A stretch of DNA of 36,661 nt from positions 1 to 36,661 of the forward strand of contig PLDO01000395.1 in assembly GCA_003136215.1 (NCBI GenBank), given 5' to 3'. The notes beneath the pieces are model-generated. The model was not told where the DNA came from and searched no databases. It saw only the letters and a list, made by a program, of their open reading frames with translations. The stretch is from Bryobacterales bacterium (GTDB lineage: Bacteria > Acidobacteriota > Terriglobia > Bryobacterales > Bryobacteraceae). The number at the start of each line of letters is the position of its first letter. Position 1 is the stretch's first letter. Position numbers and translations under genes: made by a program. This document shows, piece by piece, positions 23,701 through 33,011 of this stretch.

Positions 23701-24524
23701 TCAGCCCGCTTTCCGGAACCGGTTCCGCTTCTGTCAGAGTCACGGTGAACGCCGCCGGACTCTCCCGGGGCGCCTACACGGGTTTCTTCACCGTGCAGTC
23801 CGGCGACGCCCTTCCGCAAGCCATCACCATCCCCGTCACCTTCGTGGTGGGAACCTCGCAGTCCACCGTGATCCAGGCGGTCGCCAACGGAGCGTCCTAC
23901 GCCCAGGCATTCGCGCCGGGCATGTTGATGACCGTGTTCGGCACACAGTTATCCCCCGCCACGCTTTCCGCCGCCACTCTGCCGCTGCCGCTGGTGCTCG
24001 CCGGAGTTTCCGCCACCGTCAACGGCGTTAGCGCCCCGCTCTACTACATATCGCCGGGACAGCTCAACGTGCAGGTTCCGTATGAAACCGGAGTTGGCCA
24101 GGCGGTCTTAGGCGTCAACAACAACGGACAAGTGGCCAGCTTCCCCTTCACGGTGGCGCCCTCCGCCCCCGGCCTCTACACCGCGGCGGATGGTGCGGTG
24201 CTCCCCTCGCCCACCGTCCGGCAAGGGCAGGCCGCCGTCGCCTATATCACCGGCGACGGGGATACCACCACGTTCCTGATCACCGGCGCGAGCCCTCCCA
24301 GCGGTACCGCGACCAGCCGGCTGCCGCGCACCAAGTTGCCCGTCACCGTCACCGTCGGCGGCATAGCGGCCCCCGTTTCCTTCGCCGGAACTCCGGTAGG
24401 CCTGGCCGGCGTTTCGCAAGTCAATTTCACGGTCGCCGCCGCCACGCCGCTGGGTGTGCAGCCCGTGGTAGTCTCTGTCGGTGGCGTCAAGACGCAGACC
24501 GGCCATCTCACCGTCACGCAGTAG
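20799..24524 (+). CDS. Large secreted sedolisin with Ig-like, BACON-like and TIGR03437-like domains
   Basis: A 1241-residue exported S53 peptidase. The signal peptide is residues 1-24 (MNLRKAAACC, hydrophobic core, AAAQD); the pro-domain is about 30-190 (SPNYHKWLTPEQFGDRFG). The peptidase covers about 200-555 with Glu277 and Asp281 (VVESNLDIEW), Asp353 (SSGDTGA) and Ser487 (GGTSAGAP). An Ig-like repeat follows at about 575-690 (TVAADPAKAGLNDTVRLTA), then a region with GANWLTVSPLSGTGSA typical of BACON domains. The C terminus (GASYAQAFAPGMLMTVFG, YYISPGQLNVQVPYE) matches the TIGR03437 domain frequent in Solibacter. The chosen ATG gives a clean signal peptide and has GGGGGAG in front. It probably digests extracellular protein at acidic pH. 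Repeat copy 2 follows the stop at once. Confidence 0.94.
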   Translation: MNLRKAAACCWLIALAGAVTAAAQDRVVQPVDRTRMTALKGHVNPNALPQNDLGPVDPAMPIRQATLLFKPAASIDAFLAEQQLPGSPNYHKWLTPEQFGDRFGLTANDIAQVTAWLESQGLKVDNVARGRHWIHFSGTAEQAARTFRTAFHRYRVNGETHFAMAGEPSVPAALQDVIGGFLGLDDFKLRSNVVRSQYTSSKGTHTLVPDDLATIYNIAPLYAAGIDGDGQRIAIIGDSSLDLSDIRAFRKQFNLPYNDPIQILVGDDPGYNSDVVESNLDIEWSNAVARGAQIVYVYGQSAYNATQFAVDENLAPVLSLSFGGCEAYNQASFRAVAQQANAQGITWLASSGDTGAAECDQSAPIPQAAKGFAVGFPASIPEITAVGGTQFDDAKGNYWATTNGPSGGSALGYIPETVWNDTPLVNGFHAGGGGASILFPKPYWQTGPGVPNDNARDIPDISLTASANHVGYQIYLYGAIYTVGGTSAGAPALAGVVALLNHYLTSKSILAKPGLGNINPALYRMAQSTNNVFHDITTGNNAVSCALGTPDCVEGLVGYPAGPGYDLATGLGSIDAYNLVTQWSAGTPSTTTVAADPAKAGLNDTVRLTATVRGGASGPAPTGTVSFLMQNPTLLDAVIGAGDLTSNGLTATATVTVPATSVLGIDTSVTAIYSGDKVYNASSATVTIGAVRPSAGSMVVPLISPNPVYKQTPYGTWPYTVVLSEMAGVQTRLTTFTVDGINNLPAFGASPVVIPAKGTLAAGLAGHNLTVPLNRVFHFAGKDLDGTAWSQDVTVPFLDAIYPGASTGMALSSAPATVRQNPNAAPACQFAHRLILQETGGFLMQITSMKQGTTDISASLQQLFGTAHLAPYGTLQGDICLNGSTTLGTMTYTVSGISEIGNTVTASLGVTLAAASSAPAAMAAAPQTVTLGVADAFRSAATDVALTFTSGAPQWTASVVPGANWLTVSPLSGTGSASVRVTVNAAGLSRGAYTGFFTVQSGDALPQAITIPVTFVVGTSQSTVIQAVANGASYAQAFAPGMLMTVFGTQLSPATLSAATLPLPLVLAGVSATVNGVSAPLYYISPGQLNVQVPYETGVGQAVLGVNNNGQVASFPFTVAPSAPGLYTAADGAVLPSPTVRQGQAAVAYITGDGDTTTFLITGASPPSGTATSRLPRTKLPVTVTVGGIAAPVSFAGTPVGLAGVSQVNFTVAAATPLGVQPVVVSVGGVKTQTGHLTVTQ

Positions 24525-24553
24525 GTGGCGTAAGGCTTCGCCTTGCGCATCCG
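24525..24553 (+). repeat. Dispersed hairpin element, copy 2
   Basis: One hairpin, GTGGCGTAAGGC, loop TTC, GCCTTGCGCATCCG. Compared with copy 1 the third stem pair A-T has become G-C, a compensatory change that keeps the stem. The second hairpin is absent. The element fills nearly all of the 35 bases between two convergent stop codons, so it may serve as a two-way terminator. Confidence 0.8.
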
Positions 24554-24559
24554 TTACGA

Positions 24560-26407
24560 TTATTGCCGGCGCAGGCTGATGGGGGGAAAATAAGCGTCTG
24601 GCGAATCGCGCTTCCACCAGTTTGCGGTCTGGCGCCGCTCATCGAAGCTTGTAAAACGATATCGGTAGACCATCGCGCGGATGTATTTGGGTGGCTGGCC
24701 CGGGAACGGGTTCTGCTGGATCAGTTGCAGCACGGCAGGCGACCCTTCGAGAAGCCGCGCCATAAAGCGCAGCAGCCACGGGTTTTCACGGTAGGTTCCC
24801 AGCGCGGCGAACCACATCTGCCAGTCAAGCCGCGGTTGGAACGGCGCGACCCATCCCGGGGCCCGGTTGAGCGGGCCAGGCTTGTAGGGGAAGATGTAAG
24901 GCTGCCATTCGATGGTGTCGTTAGAGCCTTCGATGGCGATCTCGGGACGCGCGATCGTCATTGTGGCAAAGAGGCCATAACTGTTGACGACGCCGAATGG
25001 CGACGCCCACGCCAGTGCGCTTCGAACTGAAACGGGAGTGTCGATTCCGAACATCCCGCCGAGCTGTGGCAGCGACAGTACCATCACCAGGGCGAACAGA
25101 AGGGCGGAAACATGGCGATTCGAACGGTCCGGTTGGATAGCGCCTGGATGCCGCGGCTTTCGCTGAAGAAGTTTGTTCCCGACGATGCGAGACAGGGACC
25201 TGTCGTCAAGCAGGAACAGGCAGAGAGCGATGGTCAGCAGATTGAAGAACGTGTAATTTCCGGTCAGCAGAATGAGTATCTGGAAAAGAATGGTTCCGAA
25301 CGCCGCGATCTGCTTGCAACGGCGCGGGCCGAACATGAGAAACGGCAATATCAGCTCAACGGAAAAGACCGACGCAGTGGATACTTTCTGCAACCACAAC
25401 GGCGCTTGCATCATGTACCAGGCGATTGGCGTCGGTAGGGGCTGTGTTTCATAATGCACCGCAAGGGCGGTGAGATTGCGCCACGAAATGTCGCCACTCA
25501 AGAGCTTGACCGCGCCCGATTCAAGTATGAGGCGGAAGAGAAGCCAGCGAAACAGCCACACGCGAGTGTATGCGGGCGTGAGGAAGATGGCCAGGAACCC
25601 GGCTTCGAGGAGCAGATAATCCCACTGGTAGCCCATGAAGATCTGGCCGCCGGTCACGATAGACAGGTAGAGCACGAACAGGCAGGCGAAGGCGGCCTTC
25701 TGGCCGGATGAGTGCGGGCGGATAAAGGCCGCGACACACGCCAGAACTGCTCCGCCCCAGACGATGGCTTCGAGTGCGGATTCGCTGTTGGCCCACCAGC
25801 ACAGCGTCGGCACCTGCCAGAAACGGGAAGCTCCGAGTTGTTGTGCCGCTTCGGCGAGGAATTCCGTGACGGGGAGTATTCCCTGTCCGCCGATCAAACC
25901 CCGGATCTGACGCCCGAAGGAAACGAAGGCGATGCAGTAAATCAGTGCCAGGGCGCGAGCAAATAGCGACGAAGCGATGCGATAAGAAGGTTTTTCAACA
26001 CTCTTGCCCCATAAGGCGCGGGTGATTGTGTAGCCCGCGTTCCGATGGCCGGCGATCAATGCGTACAGCCATTCCGTGAGCGCCGCAAGGCCGGGGATGT
26101 GCCGATAGAGCCAAAGAGTCCAGCGCCAGGCGGGAAGCGATGCCATGAGACGAAAAACGGCTTCCGCCCCGCTGTAGCGCCTGCCATGCTCGAAATACTG
26201 CACGGCCATTTGGAAATCGGACCTCGGCACATCGGGGAACCGGCCAGCGGCGGACTGCCACGAGGCGTATTCCACCCGGTCGCCCGTGAGGCCATTCCAG
26301 TAACCGACCCACATCCGGCAAAAGGCGCAATCGCCATCGAAGACAAGGAGTGGGCGGTCTGGCACTTTTTGATTACACCACTTGATTGGGCATCCTGATT
26401 GGGGCAT
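24560..26407 (-). CDS. Fusion of DCC thiol-disulfide oxidoreductase and lipase maturation factor
   Basis: A 615-residue membrane protein. Residues 18-125 are a DCC1-like (DUF393) thioredoxin-fold domain with the hallmark VFDGDCAFC, a CxxC at Cys27 and Cys30. Residues from about 140 are a lipase-maturation-factor domain: RIASSLFARALALIYCIAF, then IGGQGILPVTEFL, FMGYQWDYLLLEAGFLAIFL, then SGAVKLLSGDISWRNLTAL. Several membrane helices follow, and the soluble tail ends in RYRFTSFDERRQTANWWKR. In animals LMF1 assists folding of secreted lipases in the ER; the bacterial role is unknown. The ATG at 26407 has GAGG upstream and places the CxxC domain right at the start. It is divergent from the M28 peptidase. 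Confidence 0.9.
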   Translation of the reverse strand: MPQSGCPIKWCNQKVPDRPLLVFDGDCAFCRMWVGYWNGLTGDRVEYASWQSAAGRFPDVPRSDFQMAVQYFEHGRRYSGAEAVFRLMASLPAWRWTLWLYRHIPGLAALTEWLYALIAGHRNAGYTITRALWGKSVEKPSYRIASSLFARALALIYCIAFVSFGRQIRGLIGGQGILPVTEFLAEAAQQLGASRFWQVPTLCWWANSESALEAIVWGGAVLACVAAFIRPHSSGQKAAFACLFVLYLSIVTGGQIFMGYQWDYLLLEAGFLAIFLTPAYTRVWLFRWLLFRLILESGAVKLLSGDISWRNLTALAVHYETQPLPTPIAWYMMQAPLWLQKVSTASVFSVELILPFLMFGPRRCKQIAAFGTILFQILILLTGNYTFFNLLTIALCLFLLDDRSLSRIVGNKLLQRKPRHPGAIQPDRSNRHVSALLFALVMVLSLPQLGGMFGIDTPVSVRSALAWASPFGVVNSYGLFATMTIARPEIAIEGSNDTIEWQPYIFPYKPGPLNRAPGWVAPFQPRLDWQMWFAALGTYRENPWLLRFMARLLEGSPAVLQLIQQNPFPGQPPKYIRAMVYRYRFTSFDERRQTANWWKRDSPDAYFPPISLRRQ

Positions 26408-26458
26408 CTGGGCCTCGGGCACGCGGAGCCATCCGAGCGGCGCGCGGACGAGGTTCGC

Positions 26459-26464
26459 TACAAT
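26459..26464 (+). promoter_or_regulatory. -10 box for the M28 peptidase gene
   Basis: TACAAT precedes the ATG at 26486 by 21 bases, with GAGG at 26470-26473 between them. The predicted start near 26471 would leave a very short leader of about 15 bases. No -35 was found; the upstream stretch is GC-rich and belongs to the region before the divergent fusion gene. Confidence 0.4.
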
Positions 26465-26485
26465 TCGACGAGGGTAACGAATCGG

Positions 26486-28762
<2,277 letters not shown>

Positions 28763-28770
28763 GGTGGCCG

Positions 28771-28878
28771 CGGCGAGCTGCGCTCGCCGGGCAAGCTAAA
28801 GCATGCCCCACCAACGACTTGGTGGCGCAGGCGGTTCCGCCTGCGAAATGGTCCTCGTACCTGGCGGCCTGAAAGGCC
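28771..28878. repeat. Cluster of three hairpins between convergent genes
   Basis: Three perfect inverted repeats in 108 bases: CGGCGAG/CTCGCCG around CTGCG (28771-28789), CGCAGGCGG/CCGCCTGCG around TT (28826-28845), and GGCCT/AGGCC around GAA (28866-28878). They fill the gap between the M28 peptidase stop and the kinase stop. None has a T-run. The middle one is preceded by GTGGCG, like the dispersed hairpin element, and may be a distant relative of it. Confidence 0.6.
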
Positions 28879-28881
28879 ACG

Positions 28882-31653
28882 CTACCGAAGACCTGTGACC
28901 AGGTATACCTGGGATAGCACGTTCAACGGGGAAAACGCGTACGAGCGGCAGTCACGGCTGACGCGGATCGGCGTGAGGTCGAGCAAACCCACCAGATCCG
29001 GCGGTGTCACCTGCTTCCAGGGCGCCAGGGCGCCCGTCTGGACATCCACCTTCCAAAGCTGTGGCGGCGGCTGGTCGTAGCGGTGCAGTACCAGACGGTT
29101 GTCCGGGCACCATTGCAGCGGCGTAAAACCTGGCTCCAGGTTGGGCACCGCACCGGACCGCGCGAGCGCCCCTGGTTCCGTTGGATACAACAGCACGCGC
29201 CCGTCGCTCCCCGCGGCCGCCACCATCCGTCCGTCGGGCGACACCACGATGGGACTGCGCCGCTGGTAGAGGATATCCGGGCCGCTGATCGGCTGAGGCT
29301 TCCCGCCCTGAAGCGCTTGTACGTAGTAACGCAGGTTCTCCTCCGGGGCTATGCCGGCGAAGACGAAACCCTTTCCATCCGGCAGCCACGCCGCGCCGAC
29401 GTGATGAATATTGTCCGTGGCCAGCGGCCGGGGATCTCCCGGACCTGCCGGCAGCAAGGTGAGCGGCGCGGGCGATCCGGCCGGATTGGCAATCACCCAG
29501 CGCCCGTCCGGCGAGAGCGCGAGCGGCAGTCCGTCTCCTAAATGGACCGCGGGCGACGAGAGGTCTGCCTTCCGAAGGTACGCAGCGTAGTCCTGCCGGG
29601 TGGCGTCGCCGCTCTCCGAGAACAAGATGCTCCCGCCGTCCTGGGAGATGTCCCGCACCTGCGATTGGTCGTGCCAGTACAGGTCTTTCGGGTCGCCAGA
29701 GCGTGGGACGTGGCGCATGGATTCGGAGAGCGTATGGAGCGAGATCAACACGCGCCGGTCCGGCGAGATGTCCTCCACGCTGATGTACGCCGGGAAGTGA
29801 GCCACCAGCCGCTCCCGCCCGGAAGGGCTCACGGCCCACACTGCCATGTTCATGCCTTGCTTCGCCGCCGCGAACCACACTTCGGCGCCATCGGGCGCCC
29901 AGGCTAGACCGCGCATGGAGTTGAAGCGGCTGGAGATGGTCCGGTAGTGACCCGCCAGGTCGACGGTCGCCACCCAGCCGGCGGAATCTTCGTGCACCGG
30001 ATGGTCGAGGAATGCGACGGCATTGCCGCGCGGCGAAACGCGCAGGGCTTCCATGTAGCCACTGGAAAGACGCGACCGGTAAAGCACCCGCCCGATGGGG
30101 TACTCGATCTGCGCGCGCTCATTCTCCACCCGCACCACGGCCAGTTTGGAGCCGTCGGGCGACCAGTCGGCCGCCGAAACGCCTTCGGCGCGGTCCAGTA
30201 CTCCGCCGCCGGAGAGCGGCACCTGGGCCAGGTTACCGGTCATGCCATGCTGGGTCCGGCCGGTCGGCACGCAGAGCGCCAGGACGCTCTTGGATGAGAC
30301 AGCGAACAGCATGCCATTCGACTGTTCCAGCGGGCGGGACTCGGGGCCTCCGCCGGGGCGCGCGGTATAGAGGCGGAAATCGCCGCCATCCCAGGCCGCG
30401 GAGTACACAATGGTGTTGCCGTCGGCGGTGAACCGCGCGGCGGAGACGATGCCGCGGCGAAAGGTGAGCCGCTGGAAAGCGGTCGAAGGGGCGGCGCGAA
30501 AGCTGTACGCGGCAAGCAACGTGCCGATGGCGAGGACCGCCGCGGCCACGGTTCCAAGAAGCGCCCGCCGGCCGGGGTTCCGCTTCGGCTTCGGGCCTGC
30601 TTGCGCCAGCGTCGACTCGAGCGCGAAAGCCAGATCGCGGGCGGACTCGAAGCGGTCATCGGCTTGCTTCGCCAGGCAGCGCCGGAGAATTCGGTTGAGG
30701 GATGCCGGGTCTGCGATGCCGGCCATGCCGGGTGGCAGGTCCGGCGTAGCCTGCCGCAGGACGGCATTGCTTTCATCCACCCAGGTGGCCCCGGCGAAAG
30801 GCCGTTTGCCGGTCAACATCTCGTAGAGGATCACGCCCAAACTGAAGATGTCGGAACGTGGGTCGGCGGGTTCGGCCCGGATTTGTTCCGGCGACATATA
30901 ACCGAAGGTTCCGAGAACCATACCCGGCTCGGTGAGGCATCTGGCGGCGCCCTCGGGCATGGCCGATGGCGGGAGAGGCAATTTGGCCAGGCCGAAGTCC
31001 AGGATCTTGAGGGGGCCGCCCCGAACCAGGAAGACGTTTTCGGGCTTGAGGTCGCGGTGTACGATCCCGATGGCGTGCGCCGCGCCCAGGCCACGCGCGA
31101 TTTGCGCCGCGTACCCCACCGCCTCGGCCGCCGCGATGGGGGATTGCTCCAGACGCTCGCGCAGCGTGGCGCCGCGGAGCAGTTCCGACACCAGATACGG
31201 CACCGCGTTCTCGCGTCCAAAATCGTGGACGGTGAGGATATTGGGGTGGTTCAGCGAACCGGCGGCGCGCGCCTCGCGCTCAAATCGCGCCAGGTGCGAA
31301 GGGTCGTCGGCGAAGGCGGCGGGCATCAGCTTGATGGCGACTTCGCGGGGGAACCGCGGATCGCGCGCGCGGTAAACTTCTCCCATTCCGCCGGCGCCGA
31401 TGGCTTCGACGATCTCAAATGGACCAAGATGGCTGCCCGGCTTCAACCGGGCGATAGCCGCCCCCGTCGCCAACGGAGGCGTCTCGAGAAATCCCGCCGC
31501 CTTCCCGTCGTGGTCCAGCAGAGACTTCACCTCCGCCTTCAGTTCCGGATCGTCGCGGCAGGCAGTTTCGAGGAATGCGGCTTGCCGGGTTGGGTCGAGC
31601 TCCAGCGCGGCTTGAACAATCGACTTGATCTGCCGGTAGCGTTCAGGACTCAT
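28882..31653 (-). CDS. Membrane Ser/Thr protein kinase with extracytoplasmic beta-propeller
   Basis: A 923-residue protein. The N-terminal 65 residues are a short helical segment common in acidobacterial kinases. The kinase domain (about 78-350) is complete: IGAGGMGEVY (85-94), Lys108 in VAIK, HRDLKPEN (199-206), DFGLAK (219-224), SPEQIRA and SDIFSLGVILYEMLTGKRPF. One membrane helix spans about 364-386 (LLGTVAAAVLAIGTLLAAY). The rest is a PD40/WD40-like propeller with repeated blades such as DWSPDGSKLAVV, AWAPDGAEVWFA, ALSPDGRWVIA and VVSPDGRMVAAA. It should sense something outside and phosphorylate a cytoplasmic target. Its start overlaps the end of the ECF sigma gene by 11 bases, making that factor the obvious candidate. 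Confidence 0.94.
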   Translation of the reverse strand: MSPERYRQIKSIVQAALELDPTRQAAFLETACRDDPELKAEVKSLLDHDGKAAGFLETPPLATGAAIARLKPGSHLGPFEIVEAIGAGGMGEVYRARDPRFPREVAIKLMPAAFADDPSHLARFEREARAAGSLNHPNILTVHDFGRENAVPYLVSELLRGATLRERLEQSPIAAAEAVGYAAQIARGLGAAHAIGIVHRDLKPENVFLVRGGPLKILDFGLAKLPLPPSAMPEGAARCLTEPGMVLGTFGYMSPEQIRAEPADPRSDIFSLGVILYEMLTGKRPFAGATWVDESNAVLRQATPDLPPGMAGIADPASLNRILRRCLAKQADDRFESARDLAFALESTLAQAGPKPKRNPGRRALLGTVAAAVLAIGTLLAAYSFRAAPSTAFQRLTFRRGIVSAARFTADGNTIVYSAAWDGGDFRLYTARPGGGPESRPLEQSNGMLFAVSSKSVLALCVPTGRTQHGMTGNLAQVPLSGGGVLDRAEGVSAADWSPDGSKLAVVRVENERAQIEYPIGRVLYRSRLSSGYMEALRVSPRGNAVAFLDHPVHEDSAGWVATVDLAGHYRTISSRFNSMRGLAWAPDGAEVWFAAAKQGMNMAVWAVSPSGRERLVAHFPAYISVEDISPDRRVLISLHTLSESMRHVPRSGDPKDLYWHDQSQVRDISQDGGSILFSESGDATRQDYAAYLRKADLSSPAVHLGDGLPLALSPDGRWVIANPAGSPAPLTLLPAGPGDPRPLATDNIHHVGAAWLPDGKGFVFAGIAPEENLRYYVQALQGGKPQPISGPDILYQRRSPIVVSPDGRMVAAAGSDGRVLLYPTEPGALARSGAVPNLEPGFTPLQWCPDNRLVLHRYDQPPPQLWKVDVQTGALAPWKQVTPPDLVGLLDLTPIRVSRDCRSYAFSPLNVLSQVYLVTGLR

Positions 31654-32149
31654 GTGCCATCGGGGAACTCAGCTCGCGGTGCAGCCAGGCCCTGGCCATT
31701 CGCCAGTCGCGCTTGACCGTAGCCGGCGAGACCCCCAACACCTGGGCTGTCTCCTCAATGTTGAGACCGCCGAAATAGCGCAGTTCGACGATCTGCCGCT
31801 GCTGGGTGTCGACCTGCTCCAGCACGTTGAGCGCGTCATCCAGCGCAACCAGGTCCACCTCATGGACGGCGGCCAGTTCCCCGGCGTCTTCCACGCGGAT
31901 GGGCGTCAACCCGCCGCCGCGCTTGGCCCGGTTGCGGGTGCGCGCATAGTCGATGAGGATCTCGCGCATCAGGTGGGAGGCGACGGCCAGAAACTGAACC
32001 TTGCCGTGCCAGCCGGGCTGGCTCTGGGCGGCCATGCGGAGCCAGGCCTCGTTGACGAGCGCGGTCGGTTGGAGGGTGTGGTTTGGCCGCTCGCGGCGCA
32101 GACAGCCCGCGGCGAGCCTGCGGAGTTCCTGGTAGAGGAGGGTAACCAG
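31643..32149 (-). CDS. ECF sigma factor (TIGR02999-like) without an ordinary start codon
   Basis: Sigma region 2 reads LLYQELRRLAAGCLRRERP, then HTLQPTALVNEAWLRM and FLAVASHLMREILIDYARTR; region 4 reads VDTQQRQIVELRYFGGLNIEE, then VLGVSPATVKRDWRMARAWL. Homology runs well upstream of the first ATG (32035). The frame stays open to a TAG at 32228-32230 but contains no ATG, GTG or TTG there; CTG at 32149 is the only start-like codon, and I use it as a working boundary. The first helix of region 2 (normally a VTxLLxxWxxGD segment) is missing. In region 2.2 the usual acidic DAED is replaced by QPTA. The gene overlaps the kinase by 11 bases. It may be truncated, or start at a rare codon. Confidence 0.75.
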   Translation of the reverse strand: MVTLLYQELRRLAAGCLRRERPNHTLQPTALVNEAWLRMAAQSQPGWHGKVQFLAVASHLMREILIDYARTRNRAKRGGGLTPIRVEDAGELAAVHEVDLVALDDALNVLEQVDTQQRQIVELRYFGGLNIEETAQVLGVSPATVKRDWRMARAWLHRELSSPMAHES

Positions 32150-32386
32150 GACCTCGGGTGTCTCTCGCTGTTCCGGAAGCCGGGGGTCCTTGGGCGATGA
32201 ATTCGTATAAAATCCCCTGAAACACCGCTATTTCCACAGTCAGAATACCACGCCCCCGCGCGGCCAGAGATTTTTTTGCCGCGGTGAGCCACTTCAGAGC
32301 CCGTTGTCGCAATTCCAGGTGAGAGCGGAAGATACGACCTCCGCCGCCCCTGACGGCTGACTCACTGCAGGAAAAGGAGCACGAAA

Positions 32387-32935
32387 ATGCGGAACGTAAC
32401 AGACTCAATGCGACGGGTGCGGATGCTGGCCCTGGCGGGAGCGATTCTGGCGCTCCTTCCCCTGGCGGCGGAAGCAAGAGATGTGATGCATGTCCAATGG
32501 AGGGAGTTGTCGATGGTGACCGGCCATACGGTAAGGATCTTCCTGCAGGGAGGCAGCATCACCGGCAAGGCAGGCGCGGTGGAAGCCGATGCGCTGGTGG
32601 TGGACGTCCGGAAAACCGGCGATGGGCACCAGTATCCCAAAGGCGAGCTACGAGTGCCTCGCGAGAGACTGCACAGAATCGAAATCGAGACCAAAGGCAA
32701 GTTTTTCCGGGTAAGCGGGACCATCGGCGCTGGAATTGTGGCAGTCCCGGTGGGCATCGCCACCTCAATATACGGAATCGACCATTGCGATTTCTGGAGC
32801 GGCTATTGCTCCCATGGCCATTCCATCGGCGGCATCGCCGCGGCGGTCGGGATCTCCGCCGCGGGCATTGCCGCTGGCTACTTTGCCGGCAATGCGCTGG
32901 ACAAGCGTTGGACTGTCATCGAAATCGTGCCATAG
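32387..32935 (+). CDS. Exported hypothetical protein with glycine-rich hydrophobic C terminus
   Basis: Not recognised. A 182-residue protein whose N terminus has several Arg followed by a hydrophobic core LALAGAILALLPLAAEA, a signal peptide or anchor. Residues 40-105 look like a small beta-barrel (GHTVRIFLQGGSITGKAGAV, then DALVVDVRKTG and LRVPRERLHRIEIE), reminiscent of LSm-like folds. Residues 108-172 are Gly/Ala-rich and hydrophobic with two helical stretches separated by a loop with two Cys (HCDFWSGYCSHGH). AAGGAG lies 9 bases before the ATG. It precedes the nuclease-fold gene by 76 bases and could share its transcript. Confidence 0.75.
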   Translation: MRNVTDSMRRVRMLALAGAILALLPLAAEARDVMHVQWRELSMVTGHTVRIFLQGGSITGKAGAVEADALVVDVRKTGDGHQYPKGELRVPRERLHRIEIETKGKFFRVSGTIGAGIVAVPVGIATSIYGIDHCDFWSGYCSHGHSIGGIAAAVGISAAGIAAGYFAGNALDKRWTVIEIVP

Positions 32936-32967
32936 CCGCCGCGAGCCACCCCTTCCGAGATTCCCAA

Positions 32968-32982
32968 GCCGCCACTGGCGGC
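32968..32982 (+). terminator. Short GC-rich hairpin between two plus-strand genes
   Basis: GCCGCC and GGCGGC pair around ACT. It lies between the stop at 32935 and the ribosome binding site at 33001, and no T-run follows. It could attenuate transcription or protect the 3' end. Confidence 0.3.
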
Positions 32983-33011
32983 AGTCCAAACCGAACCAAT
33001 AGGAGGTTCAT

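Noticed and set aside
31860-32477. Minus-strand frame overlapping the 5' part of the sigma gene that might supply its missing N terminus
   Set aside because: Its translation has no sigma region 2 pattern and is Pro/Arg/Ala-rich in the overlap, so a frameshift fusion is not supported.
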